64,000 nt of DNA. Origin: Acidimicrobiia bacterium (GTDB lineage: Bacteria; Actinomycetota; Acidimicrobiia; IMCC26256; PALSA-555). Below the pieces are notes generated by a model, which searched no databases, had not been told where the DNA came from, and was given only the letters and a program-made list of their open reading frames with translations. The stretch lies in assembly GCA_035948415.1 (NCBI GenBank), contig DASZJD010000034.1, positions 1 through 64,000 of the forward strand. Reading direction: 5' to 3'. Below are positions 39,612 to 48,219 of this stretch, one piece after another. Both the position numbers and the translations under genes were made by a program. The stretch's first letter is position 1. Each line of letters opens with the position of its first letter.

Positions 39612-40709
39612 TCAGTGGACCGGCGCGCCGCCGACCCAGGCGGCGCGGAGCGCCCCCGAGTCGGGATCGAGCGCGACGACATCTCCCCGAGCGCCGACCG
39701 CCAGGCGGCCGCGGTCCGACAGGTCGAGGAGGCCGGCCGGCACGGTGCTGGCGGCTCGGACCGCCCGCTCGAGCGGGACACCGAGGCCAACGAGGTTCGT
39801 CACCGCCGCGTCGAGGAGCGCGGTCGCGCCCGCCAGACGGCCGTCGGCGAGGCGCGCCGCGCCGTCGGTGCGCTGCACGGCACCGCCGACGGCGACCGCG
39901 TCGCTGACCAGCGCCACGTCGGCCTTGGTGGCGAGCACGATCCGGACGACGGTCGGATGGACGTGCACCAGGTCGGCGATGAGCGTCGGGGTGAGGCGCT
40001 CGTCGTCGAGGGCGGCGCCGACGAGTCCCGGGGCGCGGTGATGCAGTGGCCCCATCCCGTTGAACACGTGGGTGACGACGCGGGCGCCCGCGGCGGCGGC
40101 GGCGCGGGCGTCGGCGTCGCTGGCCTGTGAATGGCCGAGCGCCACGAGCACGCCCCGGCTCGCGAGCCACGACACCGCGGCCAGGCCGGGGTCGGCTTCG
40201 GGTGCGAGCGTGACCATCCGCACCTGGCCGGGGTGCGCGTCGAGGATCGCGCCGAGCCACGCCACGTCGGCCGGTCGGAGCAGGTCGACGCGGTGGGCGC
40301 CCGGGGCGCTCCCCAGGAATGGCCCCTCGAGGTGCGCGCCGAGCGGGGCCGCCGCGCCGGGCTCGGGCTCGACGCGGGCGGCCCGGAGCCGGCGAAGGGG
40401 CGCCTCGTAGGCGTCCAGGGGCGCGGAGACGAAGGTCGCGAGGTACGCGGTCACCCCGTGCTGCGCGAGGGAACGTCCGGCCCGCTCCCAACCGGGCGCG
40501 TCGGCGACGGCGAGGTCGACGTCGTCGACGCCGTTCAGCTGCAGGTCGACGAACGCCGGCGCGAGGACCGCCGGGCCGACGTCGGTCGCCCCCGATGGCG
40601 GCCGGCCCGTCCCGGTCTCGACGATGCACCCGTCCTCGATCGCCAGCCAGCCCGGCTGCGGGACGCCCGGCGGGCACAGCGCGTCGGAGCGGAGGACGCT
40701 CGCGGTCAT
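39612..40709 (-). CDS. nagA: N-acetylglucosamine-6-phosphate deacetylase
   Basis: Amidohydrolase of 365 residues removing acetate from GlcNAc-6-phosphate. Motifs in order: APAFVDLQLNGVDDVDL near the start (the usual HxH pattern is LQLNG here, as in NagA), GAHLEGPFL with the metal Glu, ALGHSQA, VTHVFNGMGPLHHR, and LVSDAVA with the catalytic Asp. ATG at 40709 overlaps the stop of the glycosyltransferase by 4 bases. Third gene of the GH84-GT2-nagA operon; no GlcNAc kinase or NagB is present locally, so the phosphorylated substrate must come from elsewhere. Confidence 0.92.
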   Translation of the reverse strand: MTASVLRSDALCPPGVPQPGWLAIEDGCIVETGTGRPPSGATDVGPAVLAPAFVDLQLNGVDDVDLAVADAPGWERAGRSLAQHGVTAYLATFVSAPLDAYEAPLRRLRAARVEPEPGAAAPLGAHLEGPFLGSAPGAHRVDLLRPADVAWLGAILDAHPGQVRMVTLAPEADPGLAAVSWLASRGVLVALGHSQASDADARAAAAAGARVVTHVFNGMGPLHHRAPGLVGAALDDERLTPTLIADLVHVHPTVVRIVLATKADVALVSDAVAVGGAVQRTDGAARLADGRLAGATALLDAAVTNLVGLGVPLERAVRAASTVPAGLLDLSDRGRLAVGARGDVVALDPDSGALRAAWVGGAPVH

Positions 40710-41419
40710 CGGGCGCGACGGCTGCCAGCCAGGGCCACGCGCAGGCGCACGAGCCCGACCAGCGTCCGGAGTGCCCGTCGCGTGATCGAGCTGCGTGACG
40801 GCCGTCGCTCGTTGACCGTGACCGGCAGCTCTTCGACGCGCAACCCCGCCCGCTCGGCGCGCAGGATCAGCTCGGTGTCGAACAGCTCCCCGTCGCACCG
40901 GGAGGCGCGAGCGATGGGCAGGATGAGCTCACGGTCCATCGCCTTCATGCCGTGCGTGTCGGTTCGGCGGAGCCCGAAACCCACGCGCAGGACCAGCGCG
41001 AAGCCCCAGGTCACGACGCGCCGGATCCGGGAGCGGCGGTCCTGCGAGCCCGGTGCTCGCTTCGAGCCGACGATGATGGCCGGCGGGTCCGGCTCGCCGA
41101 ACCGCAGGAGCACCGCGTCGAGGAACCCGAGATCGGTGTAGTCGACGTCGAAGTTCACGACGACGTCGCCGGTCGCGGCGAACAGCCCGGTCCGGAGGGC
41201 GAGGCCGTAGTCGGCTCGCGGGAGTTGGCGCGCGACCACCTCGGGCGCTTCGTGGGCGAGGCGCTCGACGACGTCCGGGGTGGAGTCCTGCGAGCCGTTC
41301 TCGACCACGATGAGCTCGAACGGCGTCGACCGAGCGCGGAGCCCGTCGAGGACCTCGTGGACCGAGTCCGAGAGCAGCGCCGCCTCGTTGTGAGCCGGCA
41401 TGACGACGGTCAGCCTCAC
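40706..41419 (-). CDS. Family 2 glycosyltransferase, DPM1-like
   Basis: GT-A glycosyltransferase of 237 residues. It begins VRLTVVMPAHNEAALL, with LIVVENGSQDSTPDVV and the DVVVNFDVDYTD segment in place of the DxD region; THGMKAMDRELILPI and FDTELILRAERAGLRVEELPV fit the DPM1/polyprenyl-phosphate branch. No membrane domain is attached. GTG 41419 overlaps the GH84 stop by 4 bases and its own stop overlaps nagA, so the three are co-translated. Donor and acceptor are not known; a polyprenyl-phosphate or glycolipid acceptor is possible. Confidence 0.87.
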   Translation of the reverse strand: MRLTVVMPAHNEAALLSDSVHEVLDGLRARSTPFELIVVENGSQDSTPDVVERLAHEAPEVVARQLPRADYGLALRTGLFAATGDVVVNFDVDYTDLGFLDAVLLRFGEPDPPAIIVGSKRAPGSQDRRSRIRRVVTWGFALVLRVGFGLRRTDTHGMKAMDRELILPIARASRCDGELFDTELILRAERAGLRVEELPVTVNERRPSRSSITRRALRTLVGLVRLRVALAGSRRAR

Positions 41420-43014
41420 GAGAGCCGCGAATCGGGGAACGGCAGCTCGCCGGACGCGTCGACGCGAGTGCCGTGGCGCCCGCACTGGACGAGGACCACG
41501 GCGTCGGGGTCGGCGGCGAAGGAGCCGTCGGCCGCGACGGGGACCAGCTCCCAGCCTTGCCGCACCGTCACGGGCGCGTCATCGCCCGTCGCCCACTCGT
41601 GGTACTGGGCCAGCGCGATCCGGCAGAGGCGGTCGACCGCCGATCCGTCCTCACGGACGCCGAGATGAACGTCGAAGGCGGGGCTCCCGTCGGACCGCTG
41701 GACCACCGACGGGTGCAGCCCGAACCGCGGACCGCCCACGACCTTCGACGCCCGCCGGGCCGCCGTCCAGGCGAAGAGCAGCGCGAACGCGTGGATCATC
41801 GCCGATTCGGCGTCCGGGCCGACCGCACGCCCGCCGCCGGACGGCGCGCGGGACGCCACCGGCCGAACCTGCTGGAGCAGCCGCAACGCCGAGAGCGCGG
41901 CGTCGGCCTCCTGGGTGGCCTGCTCGAGCCACGGCGCCAGCTCGCCCGTGAGCGGATCGTCCGGCGCGTTCGCGAAGGCCCGGCGCGCGCCGCGGAGCGC
42001 CGTGAGCTCGTCGCGCAGCGGGACGACCCCGGCGGGCCAGGTGGCGTCGCCGACGTCCCGCTCGAGGTGGTCGACGAGCTCGTGCAGCTGGAGGTGCCTG
42101 GGCACCATGAGCGGCCCGTCGGCGCACGCGCGCGCCAGCGCGCCGAGCGCGGCGGACCGCACGCCGCCCACGTCGTCGATCGCGCGCCGCCAGGCGTCGT
42201 CCGCGTCGTAGGCGCTGGGATCCCGCAGGTAGGCGGCCGCGGTCGCCAGCGGGACCTTCGAGGCGTGCGCCTGCAGCATCGGGTTGCACAGCACACCGTC
42301 GAGCTCGTCGCTGAGCCCCGGCGTCCGCCCTCGGTACGGGCCCAGGTGCAACTCGGCCTCCATCATCGCGTCGTTCACCGGATAGTTGTCCCACAGGACG
42401 AGGGGACGTCCGCCGAGCGCGGCCCGCCAGGCCCGCGCGTCGACGGCGTCGATCCTCGGCGAGCACACCGTCGGCCCCGTCCACATGACGTCGACGTCGG
42501 CCGGCAGCCCCGACGCCAGCTCCGCGAGGTACGGGCTCGGTCGGGTGCCCACGTACTCGGTCGGGACGAGCGTCAGGCGGCCCGGGACGTGCGGCGCCAG
42601 CCAGCGCACCAGCGCCACCTGCTCGGCGGCCAGGCCGGGCCGGTTCGGGATGTCGTCGAGCGCCAGGACCACCCAGTCGACCCCCTCGCCGAGGAGCGGG
42701 CGCAGCTTGGCGACGAGCGCCGCCCGGTCGGCGTCGTCGCCGTACGCGATGTCGAGGCCGGGCGAGATCGCGAATCCGAAGCGCACCCCGACCGCCCGGC
42801 ACGCGGCCGCGAGGTCGACCAGGTTGGCGGCGTCGGCCGCGTCGTAGGGCTCGCGCCAGGACTCCCGGTGACGCGGGTCGCTCTTCGGCGCGTACACGTA
42901 GGCGTTCATGTCCCGCTCGGCGACGAACTCGATGAGGTCTCGGCGCGCGTCGTGCGACCAGGGGGGACCATAGAAGCCCTCGATGACGCCTCGGAGGGCC
43001 ACCGGGCGAGGCAC
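41416..43014 (-). CDS. GH84 beta-N-acetylglucosaminidase (O-GlcNAcase-like)
   Basis: Glycosidase of 532 residues. The TIM barrel starts GVIEGFYGPPWSHDARRD (9-26), a GH84 hallmark, followed by YVYAPKSDPRHRESWREPY; the catalytic acid pair is LALDDIP (Asp 120 and 121), with LWDNYPVND (about 207-215) at the substrate pocket. GH84 uses the substrate acetamido group as nucleophile to release GlcNAc. There is no signal peptide or membrane segment, so it should work in the cytoplasm. GTG at 43014, leaderless from TAGCCT. First gene of the operon with GT2 and nagA. Confidence 0.92.
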   Translation of the reverse strand: MPRPVALRGVIEGFYGPPWSHDARRDLIEFVAERDMNAYVYAPKSDPRHRESWREPYDAADAANLVDLAAACRAVGVRFGFAISPGLDIAYGDDADRAALVAKLRPLLGEGVDWVVLALDDIPNRPGLAAEQVALVRWLAPHVPGRLTLVPTEYVGTRPSPYLAELASGLPADVDVMWTGPTVCSPRIDAVDARAWRAALGGRPLVLWDNYPVNDAMMEAELHLGPYRGRTPGLSDELDGVLCNPMLQAHASKVPLATAAAYLRDPSAYDADDAWRRAIDDVGGVRSAALGALARACADGPLMVPRHLQLHELVDHLERDVGDATWPAGVVPLRDELTALRGARRAFANAPDDPLTGELAPWLEQATQEADAALSALRLLQQVRPVASRAPSGGGRAVGPDAESAMIHAFALLFAWTAARRASKVVGGPRFGLHPSVVQRSDGSPAFDVHLGVREDGSAVDRLCRIALAQYHEWATGDDAPVTVRQGWELVPVAADGSFAADPDAVVLVQCGRHGTRVDASGELPFPDSRLS

Positions 43015-43020
43015 GACGGT

Positions 43021-43026
43021 AGGCTA
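43021..43026 (-). promoter_or_regulatory. -10 element of GH84 operon, overlapping a plus-strand -10
   Basis: TAGCCT on the minus strand, 6 bases before GTG at 43014. The same bases read TAGGCT on the plus strand at 43020-43025, so one short palindromic site could serve both divergent operons. Confidence 0.5.
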
Positions 43027-43069
43027 CCGGCGCTCTCCAACGCCCACGCGGGGCGTCGCGTCACGAATC

Positions 43070-43076
43070 GGAGGAG
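43070..43076 (+). promoter_or_regulatory. Shine-Dalgarno site of acyl-CoA ligase gene
   Basis: GGAGGAG, 4 bases before GTG at 43081; decides this start within a long open frame. Confidence 0.75.
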
Positions 43077-43080
43077 CGCG

Positions 43081-44631
43081 GTGCCCGACATCCTGGCGGC
43101 GCACGCGGTCGCGCGAGCCGACACGCCGGCGGTCATCGTCGACGTCGCCGGTGGCGCCCGACCGTCGGCGACGACGTTCGCGGCGCTGAACCGACTCGTG
43201 AACCAGGCCGCGCACGGCTTCGCGGCCGTCGGGGCCCGGCCCCGCGACCGGCTCGTCTGGTGCGGGCCGAACTCCCTCGAGGTCCTCGTCACCATTCACG
43301 CCGCGCGCAAGGCGTCCCTCACCGCGGTGCCGCTCTCCTACCGGTTCAACGCCGAGGAGATGGCGTACGTCATCGACAACTCCGACGCCACGATCGTCGT
43401 CGTCGACGCCGAGCAGGCCCCGCTGCTCGCGGAGGTCAGCCAGCGCCTGCCGAAGGTGCGCGCCTTCATCGTCTTCGGCGGCGAGGTGCCGCCCGGCTTC
43501 CACGCCTGGGACGAGGTCGTCTCCGGGCAGCCTGACGCGGAGCCTCGTATCGAGGTCCCGGAATCCGCGGGCGCGTCGATGATCTACACGTCGGGGACGA
43601 CCGGCCGCCCGAAGGGGGCGCTCCGCACGACGACCGACCCGGCCACGGTGCTGGCCCTGCTCGCCGAGCTCAACCTGCACCCGGGGGCCGAGGTCCACGT
43701 GACGACGGGCCCGCTCTACCACTCCGGCCCGCTGGCGTGGGCCACGCTGAACCACACGCTGGGCTGTCCCGTGGTGGTGCTCCGGAAGTTCGACCCGTCG
43801 GCGTGGCTGCGACTCGTGCGCGAGCACCGGGTCACGAACACCTTCTCGGCGCCGACCCAGCTGAAGCGAATCGTGAGCCTGCCGCCCGGGGAGCTGGCCC
43901 GCGCCGACCTGTCGTCGATGCGGAGCCTCGTGGCTGACGCCGCGCCGGTGCCGTTCGCGCTGAAGCAGGAGGTCATCGAGAAGCTGGGCGAGGGCTTTCT
44001 CTACGAGGTGTACGGCTCGACCGAGCTCGGGGTCGCGACCGTGCTGCACCCCGACGAGCAGCTCCGGAAGCCGGGGTCGTGTGGCCGGCCGTACGACAGC
44101 ATCGAGCTGCGGATCGTCGCCGACGACGGCTCCGACGCGCCCCCGGGCCAACCGGGGGAGCTGTTCATCCGAACCACCATCGGCATGGACGGCTACCACC
44201 GCACCGAGGAGCGGCTCAGCGCCCTCGACGAGGGCGAGTGGCAGTCGGTCGGGGACGTCGCCTACCTGGACGAGGAGGGCTACGTCTACATCTGCGACCG
44301 CAAGAAGGACATGATCATCTCCGGCGGCGTCAACATCTACCCGGCCGAGATCGAGGCCGCGCTCTACGAGCACCCGGACATCCTCGACGTCGCCGTCTTC
44401 GGCGTGCCCGACGACGAGTGGGGGGAGCGGGTCCACGCCGTCGTGCAGCCGAAGCCGGGCGCCAGCATCGACGTCGACGAGCTGCGCGGCTTCGCCGCCG
44501 AGCGCCTCGCCCGCTACAAGCAGCCGCGTGACTATGACCTGCGCGACGAGCTGCCTCGGACCGAGGCCGGCAAGCTCCTGAAGCGGGTGCTCCGCGACGA
44601 GCACTGGCGCGGCCGCGACCGCGCCGTCTGA
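43081..44631 (+). CDS. AMP-forming acyl-CoA synthetase (FadD-like)
   Basis: ANL-family ligase of 516 residues activating a carboxylic acid to acyl-CoA. P-loop-like SMIYTSGTTGRPKGA, A5 YGSTELGVAT, hinge DRKKDMIISGGVNIYPAEIE and the C-terminal catalytic Lys in RTEAGKLLKR are all present. The start at GTG 43081 is fixed by a GGAGGAG. It leads an operon with the split NDP-forming ligase (9 bases later). The acid specificity cannot be read; a medium or long chain is likely by family. Confidence 0.93.
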   Translation: MPDILAAHAVARADTPAVIVDVAGGARPSATTFAALNRLVNQAAHGFAAVGARPRDRLVWCGPNSLEVLVTIHAARKASLTAVPLSYRFNAEEMAYVIDNSDATIVVVDAEQAPLLAEVSQRLPKVRAFIVFGGEVPPGFHAWDEVVSGQPDAEPRIEVPESAGASMIYTSGTTGRPKGALRTTTDPATVLALLAELNLHPGAEVHVTTGPLYHSGPLAWATLNHTLGCPVVVLRKFDPSAWLRLVREHRVTNTFSAPTQLKRIVSLPPGELARADLSSMRSLVADAAPVPFALKQEVIEKLGEGFLYEVYGSTELGVATVLHPDEQLRKPGSCGRPYDSIELRIVADDGSDAPPGQPGELFIRTTIGMDGYHRTEERLSALDEGEWQSVGDVAYLDEEGYVYICDRKKDMIISGGVNIYPAEIEAALYEHPDILDVAVFGVPDDEWGERVHAVVQPKPGASIDVDELRGFAAERLARYKQPRDYDLRDELPRTEAGKLLKRVLRDEHWRGRDRAV

Positions 44632-44640
44632 GCTCGCCCG

Positions 44641-45288
44641 ATGGGGCGAACCCTGGCCGAGCACGAGTCGCTGGCGCTGCTGCGCGAGCGCGGCGTGCCC
44701 GTCGTCGAGGAGGCCGTCGTCGACCGCCCCGACGAGGCCGCCGCCGCCGCCACTCGCGTCGGCTTCCCCGTCGTCGTGAAGCTGACCGGCGCGGGCCTCG
44801 CGCACAAGAGCGAGCGCGGCCTGCTCCGGCTGGGCCTTCGGTGCCCCGCCGACGTCGAGGCCGCCGCCGCCGAGCTCCTCGCCGCCGCCGGCCCGGACGA
44901 CGGCGCGGTCCGGCTCGTGGTGGCGCCGATGGTGGCGGGGAGCCGCGAGCTGCTGGCCGGCGCGTACCAGGACCCGCAGTTCGGCCCGTGCGTGCTCGTC
45001 GGCGTCGGTGGCGTCCTCGCGGAAGCCCTCGACGACGTGGCCGTGCGGCTCGCCCCCATCGAGGCACGCGACGGCCACGAGATGCTCGACGACCTCCGGG
45101 CCGCCGCGATCCTCGGCCCCTTCCGCGGCGAGCCGGCCGTGGACCGCGAGCGCCTCGTCGCCATCCTCCTCGCCCTCTCGGAGCTGGTGACGACCCGCCC
45201 CGACGTCGCGGCGGTCGACGTGAACCCCCTCGTCGTCGTCGACGGGCGCCCGGTCGCGGTCGACGCCCTCGTCGAGCTCCGGACGTGA
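44641..45288 (+). CDS. ATP-grasp subunit of NDP-forming acyl-CoA synthetase (beta)
   Basis: Protein of 215 residues matching the ATP-grasp_5 domain of acetate/acyl-CoA ligase (NDP-forming): VGFPVVVKLTGAGLAHKSERG near 40-60, GVGGVLAEALDDVAVRLAPI, and AAVDVNPLVVVDGRPVAVDALVEL at the end. Alone it lacks the CoA-binding domains, which are in the next gene, overlapping by 4 bases. Together they form a two-subunit enzyme converting an acyl-CoA and ADP or GDP to acid and NTP or the reverse. Confidence 0.88.
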   Translation: MGRTLAEHESLALLRERGVPVVEEAVVDRPDEAAAAATRVGFPVVVKLTGAGLAHKSERGLLRLGLRCPADVEAAAAELLAAAGPDDGAVRLVVAPMVAGSRELLAGAYQDPQFGPCVLVGVGGVLAEALDDVAVRLAPIEARDGHEMLDDLRAAAILGPFRGEPAVDRERLVAILLALSELVTTRPDVAAVDVNPLVVVDGRPVAVDALVELRT

Positions 45289-46763
45289 CCGCCCGCATCG
45301 ACCCCCGGCGGTTCGGCGCGCTCTTCGACCCCCGGGGCGTGCTCGTCGCCGGCGTCTCCTCGCACCCCGGCAAGTTCGGGTTCGTGGCGCTGCACAACAT
45401 CCTCACCCAGGGCTACGACGGCGCCGTCTTCGGGACCAACCGTGAGGGCGGCGAGGTGCTCGGGCTCAGGATGCTCCGCTCCGCCGACGACCTGCCGGCC
45501 GACGCCATCGTCGACCTCGTGTTCGTGTGCACCCCGGCGGCGGCGAACGCCGAGGTGCTGAGGGCCTGCGCCCGCCGGGGCGTCGGGGCCGCCTTCGTCA
45601 CGTCAGCCGGGTACGGGGAGGCGGGGGAGCCGGGGCGGCGCGCCGAGCGCGAGCTCGTCGCCCTCGCCGACGAGCTCGGGCTGCTGCTGGCGGGCCCGAA
45701 CGGGCAAGGGCTGGTGTCGACGCCGTCGCGCCTCTGCGCGCAGATCGTCGCGCCCTACCCGCCCGCGGGCGGCGTGGCGATCGTGAGCCAGTCCGGCAAC
45801 TTCGTGTCGTCGTTCCAGAACCTCGCGCGCGCCACCGGCGTCGGCGTCAGCCGGGCCGTGTCCGCGGGCAACGCCGCCGCGCTCACCGTGCCCGACTTCC
45901 TCGAGTACTACGCCGCCGACGAGCACACCCGGGTCGCGCTCGCCTACGTGGAGGGCGTCGGCGACGGCCGGGCGCTCTTCGAGCGTCTCCGAGCGGTGGC
46001 CGCCGCCAAGCCCCTGGTCGTGTTGAAGGGCGGCACCACGCCCGGCGGCGAGCGCGCCGCGGCCTCGCACACCGGTGCCCTCGCCAGCGACGACCGCGTC
46101 TTCGACGGCATGTGCCGGCAGGCCGGCGTGACGCGCGCGGCGACGGTGGAGGACGCGTGGGAAGCCGCAGCGACGTTCGCGACCCAGCCGCTGCCGCGCG
46201 GCCCCCGGGTGGCCGTGGTCACGACCGCCGGCGGCTGGGGGGTCGTCACCGCCGACGCCATCGCCCGGTCCGACCTCGAGCTCGTCGCGCTGCCCGACGA
46301 CCTGCGGCGCGCCATCGACGAGCGGCTGCCGCCCCGGTGGAGCCGGAACAACCCGATCGACCTCGCCGGCGGCGAGACGCGGGATACCGTGCCCGAGGTG
46401 CTGGACCTCGTCGTTCGTCACCCCGACGTCGACGCGGTCATCTACCTCGGCGTCGGCATCCAGTCGAACCAGGCCCGGCTCTTCCGTGAGGGCCGGTTCC
46501 GAGACGAGCCCGACGTCGAGCGGATCGTCGCCTACCACGAGCGTCAGGACGAGCGCTTCGCGCGCGCGGCGGCCGAGGCCTCCGACGCCACCGGGAAGCC
46601 GGTGCTGACCGCGACCGAGCTCACGGTCGCCGACCCGACGAACCCCGGTCCCCGCACCGTTCGGGCCACCGGCCGGCTCTGCTACCCGTCCTCGCAGCGG
46701 GCCGTGCGGGCCCTCGGTCACCTCTGGCGGCGCGCCCTCCAGCTGCAGGCCCGGGCCCGGTGA
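45285..46763 (+). CDS. CoA-binding subunit of NDP-forming acyl-CoA synthetase (alpha)
   Basis: Protein of 492 residues with a CoA-binding Rossmann domain (RRFGALFDPRGVLVAGVSSH, about 8-27) and two succinyl-CoA ligase-like domains, including GPNGQGLVSTP, IVSQSGNFVSSF and the phospho-His segment ASHTGALASDDRVFDG. Gene order is beta then alpha, the reverse of the fused single-chain enzymes. Its stop overlaps the DacB start. Substrate unknown; the neighbouring AMP-forming ligase suggests a common acyl-CoA pool. Confidence 0.9.
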   Translation: MTARIDPRRFGALFDPRGVLVAGVSSHPGKFGFVALHNILTQGYDGAVFGTNREGGEVLGLRMLRSADDLPADAIVDLVFVCTPAAANAEVLRACARRGVGAAFVTSAGYGEAGEPGRRAERELVALADELGLLLAGPNGQGLVSTPSRLCAQIVAPYPPAGGVAIVSQSGNFVSSFQNLARATGVGVSRAVSAGNAAALTVPDFLEYYAADEHTRVALAYVEGVGDGRALFERLRAVAAAKPLVVLKGGTTPGGERAAASHTGALASDDRVFDGMCRQAGVTRAATVEDAWEAAATFATQPLPRGPRVAVVTTAGGWGVVTADAIARSDLELVALPDDLRRAIDERLPPRWSRNNPIDLAGGETRDTVPEVLDLVVRHPDVDAVIYLGVGIQSNQARLFREGRFRDEPDVERIVAYHERQDERFARAAAEASDATGKPVLTATELTVADPTNPGPRTVRATGRLCYPSSQRAVRALGHLWRRALQLQARAR

Positions 46764-48178
46764 GCCCCACGGCGTGGCGCGCGGTCGCGGCCGGGCTCGG
46801 CGTTGCCGGGCTCGTTTGCCTCGGGCTGGCGGTCCCCGCGAGCCGCGCCAGCGGCGGCGCGCCGAACGGCTCCCTCGGCACCCCGCTCTGGTCGGCCCGG
46901 CGGGTGCCCACGCTCGTCGGGGACGCCGCCGCGGCCCAGCATCTCCAGCGCGCGCTCGACGGCGACGTCGGTGGCGTGGCCGCCAGTTGCTTCGTGGTCG
47001 CGGAGGGGCGGCAGCCGCTCGTGGCGCACGCGCCCGACAGCGCCCTCATCCCGGCCAGCACCGAGAAGCTCCTCACCGCGACCGCGGCGCTGCACGTCCT
47101 CGGCCCCGACTTCCGGTACGAGACCAAGGTCGTCGCGGCCGCCCCGCCGGCCGGCGGCACCGAGCCGCAGGTGTGGATGGTCGGCGCCGGCGATTCGGTG
47201 CTCGCCACCGGCGACTTCGCCGCCTACCTCCAGAGCCAGCCCACCACCCACAACGTCGCGGTCACGACGCGGCTCGAGCCGCTCGCCGACGCCATCGTGA
47301 ACCAGGGCGTCCGCAGCATCCCCGGGGGCGTCGTCGGTGACGACGCGCGCTACGACGCGCAGCGGTACCTCCCGAGCTGGCCCCCGAGCTACCGCACCGA
47401 TCCCGATATCGGGCCGCTCGGCGCGCTGACCGTCAACGGCGGCTACAAGCTGGTCGGCGGCAGCCGGCTCGTGCCCGTCGACGACCCGGCCCTGGCGGCC
47501 GCGCAGACGCTCACCCAGCTCCTCCAAGCCCGCGGCGTGCAGGTCGGCCCCGCGAGCGCCCATCAACCCCCGCCCGCGGCGCCCGCCACCGTGGCGTCGG
47601 TGAGCTCGCCGCCGCTTCGCGACATCCTCACCTCCGACCTCCGCGCCAGCAACAACCTGACCGGGGAGCTGCTCGTGAAGGAGCTCGGTGTCCGGGTCGG
47701 CGGACAGGGAACGACGAGCGCCGGCGTGCGCGCCATCACCAGCACGCTCCAGGGCCTCGGCGTCCCGACGTCCGGTCTCAGCCTCGTCGACGGGTCCGGC
47801 CTCGACCGCGGCGACCGGGTCAGCTGCCGCACGCTCGCCGGCGTCCTCGACCTCGCGGCGCAGCCGGCGTTCCGCACCATCCTCGACGCGCTGCCGGTGG
47901 CCGGCGAGCAGGGCACCCTCGCCGGCCGCCTCCAGGGCACGCCGCTCGCCGGGAAGCTCCGCGCCAAGACGGGGACGCTGAGCGGGGTGGGCGGCCTCGC
48001 GGGCGTGCTCGACGTCGGGCGACCGCTGCGCTTCGCGCTGCTGCTGAACGGCAACCTGACCCTGGCCCAGGCCATGGACGCTCGCGAGCGCTTCGCCGTC
48101 ACGCTCGCCACCTTCCCCGACATCTCGGGGGATGCCCTGGTGCCCGCCCCCGCGGCGGTCACCCCGCGGACGGGGTGA
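46760..48178 (+). CDS. dacB: D-alanyl-D-alanine carboxypeptidase/endopeptidase (PBP4, peptidase S13)
   Basis: Exported serine peptidase of 472 residues that trims peptidoglycan cross-links. An N-terminal signal/anchor covers residues 5-30 (VAAGLGVAGLVCLGLAVP). Active-site motifs: PASTEKL (Ser 100, Lys 103), SNN in RASNNLTGE, and AKTGTLSG near 405. GTG at 46760 overlaps the preceding CoA-ligase stop by 4 bases, an unexpected partner. A GC-rich inverted repeat (CCCGCGG 48163-48169 / CCGCGGG 48182-48188) at its end may terminate the operon. Confidence 0.93.
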   Translation: MSPTAWRAVAAGLGVAGLVCLGLAVPASRASGGAPNGSLGTPLWSARRVPTLVGDAAAAQHLQRALDGDVGGVAASCFVVAEGRQPLVAHAPDSALIPASTEKLLTATAALHVLGPDFRYETKVVAAAPPAGGTEPQVWMVGAGDSVLATGDFAAYLQSQPTTHNVAVTTRLEPLADAIVNQGVRSIPGGVVGDDARYDAQRYLPSWPPSYRTDPDIGPLGALTVNGGYKLVGGSRLVPVDDPALAAAQTLTQLLQARGVQVGPASAHQPPPAAPATVASVSSPPLRDILTSDLRASNNLTGELLVKELGVRVGGQGTTSAGVRAITSTLQGLGVPTSGLSLVDGSGLDRGDRVSCRTLAGVLDLAAQPAFRTILDALPVAGEQGTLAGRLQGTPLAGKLRAKTGTLSGVGGLAGVLDVGRPLRFALLLNGNLTLAQAMDARERFAVTLATFPDISGDALVPAPAAVTPRTG

Positions 48179-48202
48179 GGCCCGCGGGCCGGGGCGGCTC
48201 CG

Positions 48203-48208
48203 TAGGCT
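48203..48208 (+). promoter_or_regulatory. -10 element of beta-propeller lipoprotein gene
   Basis: TAGGCT preceded by CG, 8 bases before TTG 48217 and 11 before GTG 48220. Confidence 0.45.
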
Positions 48209-48219
48209 CCGCGGCCTTG

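Noticed and set aside
41473-43080. N-terminal extension of the acyl-CoA ligase frame by more than 500 codons
   Set aside because: The extension is antisense to GH84; a Shine-Dalgarno at 43070 and family length fix the start at 43081.
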